From: Temnopleurus reevesii
Lineage: Eukaryota > Echinodermata > Echinoidea > Temnopleuroida > Temnopleuridae
DNA length: 16,142 nucleotides
Direction of reading: 5' to 3'
NCBI GenBank assembly: GCA_036244855.1
Contig: BQKZ01000293.1
Span: forward strand, 61,048 to 77,189
A model generated the notes under the pieces. That model saw only the letters and a program-made list of their open reading frames with translations, had not been told where the DNA came from and made no database searches. Both the position numbers and the translations under genes were made by a program. Positions within the stretch are counted from its first letter, which is position 1; each line of letters starts with the position of its first letter. Shown one piece after another: positions 10,183 to 16,142 of this stretch.

Positions 10183-10184
10183 GG
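10119..10184 (+). repeat. Long poly-G tracts
   Basis: A run of 19 G at 10119-10137, then C and five more G to 10143, and a second run of 10 G at 10175-10184. The second abuts the start of the inverted-repeat element. Such runs can form G-quadruplexes and are prone to length error in sequencing and assembly. Confidence 0.85.
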
Positions 10185-10722
10185 TATTCTGAAATCGTTC
10201 TTTATCTTTCTTCCTAACTTTCTTCTTATCTTTGTGAGTTAGGAACGCGCTAAAATCTTTCGTAAGATGTATTCTGAAAATCTTCTTAACGCGATCTTTT
10301 CTCTTGTAGGACCGCCTTCTTCTTATCTTCTATCACGCCCATTTTGGTCCCTTGACCAATCATTCAAACAGTTATATAAGGAAATCAACCAATAACAATG
10401 CATCTAACATCACAGCCAAGGGTCAAGTTTCGCCCTTCTGCGTAGTTGATATAATGTGTGCTGCAATTGCGCTACGCGCTCCCTGAAGCAAAAAACGTGA
10501 ACAATTCTGTTGCCCACATGGCTCAAATGAAAACCGTGGGCTATTCTTAGATAAATTAAAATTTCTAATTTTACAAGGAAAATTTCATAAAACTTCGTAT
10601 TTTTTACATTTTTACTCAAGTATGATCTCTTTCTTGCTTGTTGAGCATATTTTACTCAGTGTTTGATAAGCAAATTCAAAACTATATGAGATAAGATAGC
10701 CCCACCCCTTATGGGAGCGTCG

Positions 10723-10733
10723 TGGTGTAGTGG
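10723..10733 (+). promoter_or_regulatory. SINE internal Pol III A box
   Basis: TGGTGTAGTGG fits the TRGYNNARNNG consensus of tRNA-type internal promoters and lies 34 bases before the B box. Confidence 0.8.
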
Positions 10734-10766
10734 TTCGGACTCTCGCCTCTTAACTAGAGGGTCGGT

Positions 10767-10777
10767 GGTTCGAATCT
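10767..10777 (+). promoter_or_regulatory. SINE internal Pol III B box
   Basis: GGTTCGAATCT fits the GGTTCGANNCC consensus except at the last base. Together with the A box it could still drive Pol III transcription. Confidence 0.8.
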
Positions 10778-11204
10778 CTCCCAGGGCGTTAATTTCCTTC
10801 AGCAAGAAATTTACCCATAGTGTGCTGCACTCAACCCAGGTGAGGTGAATGGGTACCTGGCAGGAATATCTATTCTTTGAAATGCCAAGTGCGCCGTGAA
10901 TGGCTGCCGGGCTAAAGCCAGGGTAATAATAATGTAAAAGCGCCTTGAGCACTCCGCAGAGTGGATACGTGCGCTATATAAATTGCATCTATTATTATTA
11001 TTATCTTAAATATCTTCTCAAATACGGAGAAAGATAAGAACAAATTTAAGATAAAAAGATTGTCAGAATACGTCCTAAATCATAGGGCGCGCATGTAGAT
11101 CAATATTACGTGCTAAATCTTGTGGGCGTGGTCATCTAGGCAGAAGATAAGAAGAAAGTTAGGAAGAAAGTTAAGAAGAAAGATAAGAACGTTTTCAGAA
11201 TACC

Positions 11205-11451
11205 GATTTAGGAAAGTGACGTAGATAAGAACGAATTTAAGATAAGAACTTATTGTCTTGCAATTATTCTTCTAAATTGTTCTAGATTTAATTATTTTCC
11301 AATAAAAGCATAATTAGAAAAAGAGGAAAAGTAAGGAATATAGTTATTGGATGACATGCCTTTGCATAAAAACATGACTAGGAAGAGAGGAAAAGTATTA
11401 AGGAATTTGACATGACTTCACAGAATCTACCCATATTGGCACATAACTCAC
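11205..11451. other. Intron remainder next to the N4BP2 STDD exon
   Basis: AT-rich. The first 50 bases (AGATAAGAACGAATTTAAG) repeat the style of the inner arm of the preceding element and may be a further degenerate unit. The rest is unremarkable up to the exon boundary at 11452. Confidence 0.5.
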
Positions 11452-11567
11452 CTCTCTTCTGATTCCATTCATGAGCCTCTCCGACAAGATTGCCATCAAA
11501 CACGTACTTCCCGTTTATCATGAAGAAATCATCAGTGCTTAAAATGACCCCCTCACCCTTCAGACTC
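11452..11567 (-). CDS. N4BP2: N4BP2 exon: kinase domain, STDD motif
   Basis: The acceptor is TTACTTTCAG|G and the donor is AAGAGAG|GTGAGT. The single G at the start completes the Lys codon begun in the previous exon, and the exon ends one base into a codon. It encodes SLKGEGVILSTDDFF and then GEAHEWNQKR, which match the N4BP2 kinase signatures around the conserved STDD and EAHEWNQ-R blocks. In this P-loop polynucleotide-kinase family the Asp residues after the first strand contribute to metal or acceptor 5'-OH binding; that role is family knowledge and is not shown by this sequence. Length and phase fit exactly between the flanking exons. Confidence 0.92.
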
Positions 11568-12206
11568 CTGAAAGTAAAAAAACAAAAGTTATCATCTACC
11601 AGAATTTCAAAGAGAATAGAATTCTGATCATTACTATTGATTACCAACGTTGTTACTTGCATACATATCTATTTAACTAACTCTCCTAAACTTTGGTATA
11701 TCACACATTTTACAAACAAAATACCTGCATTAAATTTTTCAGGGATGCTAATAGAAATTGATCAGGGGGCCTAAATATCCCTTAGAATGACATATTTTAG
11801 ACATAAAAATGGTATTACTATGGACACTGCTTGAATTCAAGGTTTTGCCTGCAAACTGGCAATTCCTTATGATTAACATCAAGTCAGAAGATTGCAATTA
11901 TGAATGAATTGCGGTTTAAATTTACATCTTGCCTATCATCTTACATTCACAGCTTAATAAATCTCATTATTCCTCTCTAGTTGACAGACACCTTTCATGT
12001 GAAATTTCATAGGCCACATATTTTTATGGTCTCAGTGGAATTTACACAGTACGCTATAAAGAGTTGTTACGTTTCCTGTAAGAAATATTAAATTTGGACC
12101 GAAAATTAATCATACATTAAATTGGGGAGGTACATGTATGCACCATAAAATTCAAAATGATTTATAGCATATATGTATGAATAGAATCAAAGAACATGCA
12201 TCTTAC
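11568..12206. other. N4BP2 intron between P-loop and STDD exons
   Basis: AT-rich intron with GTAAGA donor and TTTCAG acceptor on the minus strand. I see no gene, repeat or structured element. Confidence 0.75.
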
Positions 12207-14418
12207 TTGGCGATAGTGCTTTTGCCGCTTCCTGGACACCCCCTCATGAGGCAGAGGACCTTCCCAGGTGGCAGCGGTGGGATACTTCTAGGAGTCTTTG
12301 CAGGATACTCATTCCGCTTCAGGTTAGTATGGATCACAGGCCATCTTGGTGGTCCTGAGGACTCCTCATGTGTGTTTGTGGCAGTTACAGGCTCTTCCGT
12401 TGACTCAGTGACTTCCGTTATTGTCACCTTGGTGCGTGGAACAGGTGGAGATCCCATGTGTGGCCCTTGGAAACCGAGGACGTTACCAAAGTGATCATGT
12501 GGCGGATATGGACCGGTGGTTGTTCCCGGAGGCATTTCTGCATAGAAAGCTCTGGAGTAACCCTGATTCACCTTGGGTGGAAGGTGGCCTTCCTTGTGGT
12601 ATGTCCTAGGTAGTAGGGTTGGTGAGATATTCTTCACATAGAAGTGTGTAGTACCCACACTGAATCCAGGGACAAAAGTTGCATAGGGTCTGTGTGTGTT
12701 TTTAACATATAAGTTTGTTGGGGCTTTAGAAACGTTGACTGGACTGTATTGTGCATAGTATGGACTGCTCCCTAATTGAACAAAGCCTTGTGGGTGGCCA
12801 CTTGGTCTATGTTGAGAATTAGCTGATGGCATTTGGGGCATATTCATATTCATGTGTCCTTTTTCATGATGCAATGGTCTTTCAACATAGAACATATTGC
12901 CATCTTGTTTTCTTCCAGGGGGGAACACAGTGTTGGATCTTTCTGTGGAGTTATTTGATTTGGGCAGGTGCTGGCTCTTCACCAAGTTACTCCTTTGATT
13001 TGTATCTTTATTTTGACCAACTGACCTTTCTGATCTATCATCTCAGAAATCTTCAGAGTCTTCTTGAAAGCTGATGTGCTTATCATGGTCCTTCTCCAAG
13101 TCTTCTTCCGAAGCATAGCCGGTTTCTTCATCTTGCTCTGTCGTCAAATTATTCCAAAAAGTGACTCTTCTTGCTTTAGGTCTAACACTTGCAGTTTCCT
13201 CTTGTTGATTCTCTGTGGTGTTACTCGGTGTGTTACTCGGTGTGCTGCTCTTTGAAGAATTGCTCAAGGGTTGGTTACTGCTTGGAACCTGATCACCATT
13301 GTTCAGACTAGGAGCTTCTTGCAATGTTTCTGCTGATTCATTTGAAGATGTTCCAGCTGTTTCCTCTGGCAATTTCTGCAGGCGTGTAGGTCTGTGAGAA
13401 TCTTCCATGTCCACTTCTGCATTGCTGGAGCTAAGATTTTTCATTGTGTTTTTTCTATCAGTATCCGCATTGTTAAGACTAGGAATGTCATGAGACTTCT
13501 GACCATTAGATTCCATCACTGGCATTCTGTTTTGAAATCCCTTAGGAATTGCTCCTGTCCCATTATTTTTTTGCTCCATTGTAGTACTTCTCAAGCTATG
13601 GTAAGTGCTTGGGACACTATCACCATTGTTGAGACTCGACTTTTCTTGCGACTTACTATCTAACTCTGTGAGAGAGGTCCTTTTCTGTAATGTTGTTGCC
13701 CTATGATCTCTGTGAAGTGTATCACACCATGATTGTGTACCCACTAACATTGATTTGCCGTTAACTGCAGCATGGGGTCTAGCAGGTGAATCTTTCTCAT
13801 CACCAGAATGGCTTGGAGAGCTGTCACTACTACTGGACAATCTTCCAACGAGTCTGTCATCCGTTGCACTGTACACCGGAAGGTGCGAATGTGGTGCTTT
13901 AACCCTCACTTTCAATATCTGATCCCTCTGCAACTCCTGCCTTTGTTTCTCTTCTCTCTGCTTCTCCTCCTTCTTACCTGCCTCCAAAACCATCTCTGCA
14001 ACTGCACTGAGGTGTCCGAGTTGCATCAGTTTCGCCTTGTCCCCAGTATCACGGTAGGCCATCAGACCAGCAGTCACCTTCTGGACAGACTCTTCTGAGA
14101 ACGAATTACGGTCTAGGTCCTTGGCCATGGATATCGCGGTGTCCAAACCTCTAACACCATGTGGTAAAGCGATGTCATCGAGGCCAACACCAGCACTCTT
14201 GGAATTTTGTGCTTCAGTTCCAGCTCCTGCGACAGTTTCACCTGATACTCCATCATCAAAATCATTGGCGAAGTCATCTGCATTACTAGAGTCATCAGAG
14301 TCACTATCACTGTAGCTAACAAGATCTTTGGGTATGCCCATCAGTTGGTTGAGGGTAGCCCCTTCAGGATTGGGGGCATCACCAGCCAGCTTGAAAAGAG
14401 TCTCCAACGCCACTTCGA
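12207..14418 (-). CDS. N4BP2: N4BP2 orthologue, exon with N-terminal CUE end, linker and kinase P-loop (contains in-frame TGA)
   Basis: First exon of the gene visible here. The acceptor is TTTATTACAG|TC and the donor is GCCAA|GTAAGA. The exon enters with two bases of a split codon and leaves with two, which fits the next exon. It opens with VEVALETLFKLAGD, resembling the last helix of a CUE (ubiquitin-binding) domain, as expected at the N-terminus of N4BP2. A long acidic, Ser-rich disordered region follows, with a KARRVTFW motif (PP1-docking RVxF-like, about 13154-13177). After an aromatic, proline-rich linker comes the Walker A motif GCPGSGKST (12215-12241) that starts the polynucleotide-kinase domain. 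The frame is open throughout except for one TGA at 13045-13043, the 459th codon of the exon; the following 278 codons continue in the same frame. The true start codon lies in an upstream exon outside the window. The N4BP2 assignment rests on the joined kinase domain and is strong; the meaning of the TGA is open. Confidence 0.88.
12215..12241 (-). other. N4BP2: Walker A (P-loop) of the N4BP2 kinase domain
   Basis: Nine codons read GCPGSGKST, an exact GxxGxGK[ST] nucleotide-binding loop. It is followed by IAK, the splice donor, and then the STDD block in the next exon. The catalytic Lys and Ser/Thr are present, so the kinase looks intact at this site. Confidence 0.95.
13043..13045 (-). other. 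N4BP2: In-frame TGA stop codon inside the N4BP2 exon
   Basis: Reading the minus strand, the codons are GAA GAC TCT GAA GAT TTC TGA GAT GAT AGA TCA GAA. Frame and codon use continue unbroken on both sides, up to the kinase P-loop about 270 codons later. No plausible short intron removes the codon: the nearest upstream GT is about 120 bases away, is a poor donor (GTCACT), and using it would delete the RVTF motif. A single C-to-T change in CGA (Arg), at a CpG, would produce it. A sequencing error, a nonsense allele, readthrough or recoding are the alternatives. Confidence 0.9.
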
Positions 14419-16142
14419 CTGTAATAAAGACAAAATAAAATGGAAACACAAAGTTAGCTCTCTTTCAGTTACAGACTTTTACATCATAATAATGGATCCC
14501 CCCTAAGAGATACAGTGTACAGTCCTGGTCACTCCAAGCAAACATTTACAGATTCCAAATTAATTCTTAATGAAATCATTCTCATTTGTTTGTAAGAAAA
14601 TAGGGCCATTTCCTGTGAGGTGAGAAAGTCCATCTGACATGCTTAGAAGTAGTATGACATAAACAAGATAGCAAAAAGATGGAAAATTTTCGAAAAGTTT
14701 CATGGAAATCAACATTTTATTAAAAAAGCAGGAGTAAATTAATTGCAAAATGCAAATGAAAATCATTTGCAGCCAAATTACAATTTTGATCATGATGGAT
14801 ACCAATTTTGAAGTGGCCGGCATTGATTCAAGGGGACAAATAGATAACCTGTAGAGTGGTATTCTTGAAATGATGATCCACATAATCAATGTCCATATAA
14901 TGAAACACTCCCCTGGCTATTGAAAAAAATATGAATTTAAATTGGCACCTATTTGCTAAGGTGACAATGCTCTTGTCCAAGTCATTTACTGGATAGGGTT
15001 TCATTCATTGGATAGGGTTTTAGGAATGTGATCTAAAGGGGTTTAAAGGTTCAGATTGATGTCAGGAATAGGATTGGGGTTAGAACGTGTTTGAGATACG
15101 GTTTGAGGTAAAGTTTGGCATATTGTGTAGATTGTCAATCATGAGCAAATGTCATGGAACCAATCCTCATCTGCAATAAGACGGTATACTAATTGATTCA
15201 AATTTATGTATACATGCTTCTTCCCAATGACCGTAGTTACATCATACACTGTATTTTTGAAACCGGTCAGTAAAAATTAAACTACAATACTGGAACTTGG
15301 AAACCAGTTTGCATGCATTACTTGTACTACATTTATGTCTGGCAAGACTCGTGTGAGCTTTTGGGTGGTCAAGAACAACCTAAAAAAGTTGTAGATTTAA
15401 GCATGGTTTGGCAATTGAATCTAAAGAGTGAATAAGAATTTGGAGCACACCCATGATCAGGGCATTCTTGACATGCAGGTTTTTGTGGTGTTTTTCAGAA
15501 TGTTATAAGAAAAAGTGTCTTCAATCTGGTACCTGTTAAAGGCATTCAAACGGTGTACAATGTATCAATCATAAAGTCAACAACTTTTTTGTATTAAAGC
15601 ATTTTGCATCTTAGGACGCAGTGCTATCAATCTTGTATTATTGCTCCCTGAATGTGTAATGAATTTGGCAAAATGTGCATGTTTGTGTACTACATAAAGT
15701 TGTGTGCACTACAATATCCATCAAGCCATCATTAATAAATTACACATTAAGGCAGAAGTTTTGATTACAAAAATGACCTTTGATCTGAGAGGAAACTTTG
15801 TTACGTGAATGTTGATGCAAAAAAAAAAAATTTAGGAAAAAGTTATGAATCTAGACAATTCCTTCTTACATATTAGATCCATGACGTAACAAAGCAAAAA
15901 AAATCAATAGTACTGATGAACTTTGGATTTTAAATGCCTTTTGTATGGCTGTGTACCCTTCAAGGGTCGCAGTGAAAACACACCATAAGTACTATATGAT
16001 GGGGTCACATTAATTCGTATCCCTTTTTCTAGAGCATTTTTGGATCGTGGTACTTAGCACAATATATCTCCTAAAATACAAAATTATTTTTTAAAATCTT
16101 GGCACGAAATGAAACTAGATATTTCAGGCTTCAAATATTTCC
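14419..16142. other. Intron upstream of the first visible N4BP2 exon
   Basis: AT-rich and non-coding. Bases 14990-15120 carry loosely repeated GGATAGGGTTT-type purine-rich words. No exon encoding the missing start of the N-terminal CUE domain was recognised on the minus strand, so that exon is probably beyond the right edge. Confidence 0.6.

Larger units (their letters stand above)
10713..11004 (+). mobile_element. tRNA-derived SINE with (ATT)n tail
   Basis: The 5' head (about 10713-10788) resembles a tRNA: D-arm GTGGTGTAGTGGTT, anticodon-arm CCTC-TTAACTA-GAGG and T-arm sequence GGTTCGAATCT. If the loop is read as seven bases, the anticodon position is AAC (Val-like), but the acceptor stem does not form well. 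A body of about 200 bases follows, containing GCGCCTTGAGCAC, GAGTGGATACGTGCGCTATA and a terminal (ATT)4-5 run. This is the structure of a Pol III-transcribed SINE mobilised by a partner LINE. It is nested inside the inverted-repeat element. I associate the 3' sequence with echinoderm-type SINEs, from memory only. Confidence 0.85.
10183..11204. mobile_element. Inverted-repeat (MITE-like) element with polypyrimidine arms, containing a SINE
   Basis: The left end GGTATTCTGAAATCGTTCTT and the reverse complement of the right end, GGTATTCTGAAAACGTTCTT, match and continue into CTTTCTTCCTAACTTTCTTC and CTTATCTT strings on both sides (about 55 bases). A second GTATTCTGA copy lies inside each arm (10269-10277 and 11063-11071). 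No transposase is present. The exact ends are uncertain because the left end merges with a G run and GATAAGAAC-type sequence continues right of 11204 to about 11250. Removing the SINE leaves about 730 bases. Confidence 0.7.

Noticed and set aside
10713..10788. Genuine tRNA gene
   Set aside because: The T-arm and acceptor stem do not pair properly, and it is fused to a SINE body with an ATT tail.
10656..10952. Minus-strand 98-codon open frame
   Set aside because: It is the antisense translation of the SINE, including its tRNA-like head.
12203..13043. Treating the part after the TGA as a separate gene starting at TTG 12985
   Set aside because: The frame is continuous with the upstream 457 codons, and no start codon, promoter or splice acceptor supports a new gene. 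One exon with a stop is simpler.
13043..13165. Short intron hiding the TGA
   Set aside because: The only upstream GT nearby is a weak GTCACT donor, the intron would remove the RVTFW motif, and no polypyrimidine tract precedes the candidate AG.
13808..14098. Plus-strand 96-codon open frame with Leu-rich segment
   Set aside because: Antisense shadow of the Glu/Lys-rich N4BP2 segment, where Glu and Lys codons read as Leu, Ser and Phe.
14560..14889. Minus-strand 109-codon open frame
   Set aside because: Ile/Leu/Met-rich translation of AT-rich intron with no homology and no splice sites joining it to N4BP2.
14990..15120. Telomere-like repeat (GGATAGGGTTT words)
   Set aside because: Only two close copies and then irregular purine-rich sequence, not a true TTAGGG array.
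1..16142. CRISPR array, operon or phage-like system
   Set aside because: No regularly spaced direct repeats and no bacterial gene layout; the sequence is clearly animal nuclear DNA.

Overview
The window reads as nuclear DNA of a marine invertebrate animal, most probably a deuterostome such as an echinoderm. It is AT-rich, with an intron-split gene carrying canonical GT-AG splice sites, large introns full of degraded transposons, and a tRNA-derived SINE with an (ATT)n tail of a kind I associate with echinoderm-like genomes. The species cannot be fixed from the sequence, and the phylum call is inference.

One protein-coding gene, on the minus strand, spans almost the whole window: the orthologue of N4BP2 (NEDD4-binding protein 2). 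Five consecutive exons can be joined with consistent splice phases: 14418-12207, 11567-11452, 9449-9361, 5581-5505 and 4656-923. They encode about 2,075 codons: the tail of an N-terminal CUE-like domain, a long disordered region with an RVxF-type motif, a complete P-loop polynucleotide-kinase domain split over all five exons, a second disordered region with RGG and poly-Ser stretches, a PPGY motif, a second CUE-like domain, and the conserved segment ending ALQLQELFGQVG. The first exon(s) lie beyond the right edge, and the C-terminal part, which in this family ends in an Smr domain, lies beyond the left edge. The exon at 14418-12207 has one in-frame TGA (13045-13043) in an otherwise open frame. 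This is the main anomaly of the gene.

The introns hold mobile DNA. From left to right: the 3' tail of a truncated non-LTR retrotransposon ending about 11 bases from a splice donor (to about 911); a diverged direct duplication (5957-6180); an imperfect inverted repeat of MITE type (6547-7040); a TIR element (7054-9320) with about 70-bp arms and a CCAAG target duplication, filled by a 5'-truncated but open non-LTR reverse transcriptase; a weak, coding-like 65-codon stretch (9629-9826); long G tracts; and a second inverted-repeat element (about 10183-11204) that itself contains a tRNA-derived SINE (10713-11004). The two TIR elements share the terminal motif GTATTCTGA, present six times as three inverted pairs.

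I see no bacterial-type operon, CRISPR array or convincing new multigene system. The notable points are the in-frame UGA in N4BP2, the nested transposon architecture, the shared TIR motif, and two insertions that stop just short of splice donors.
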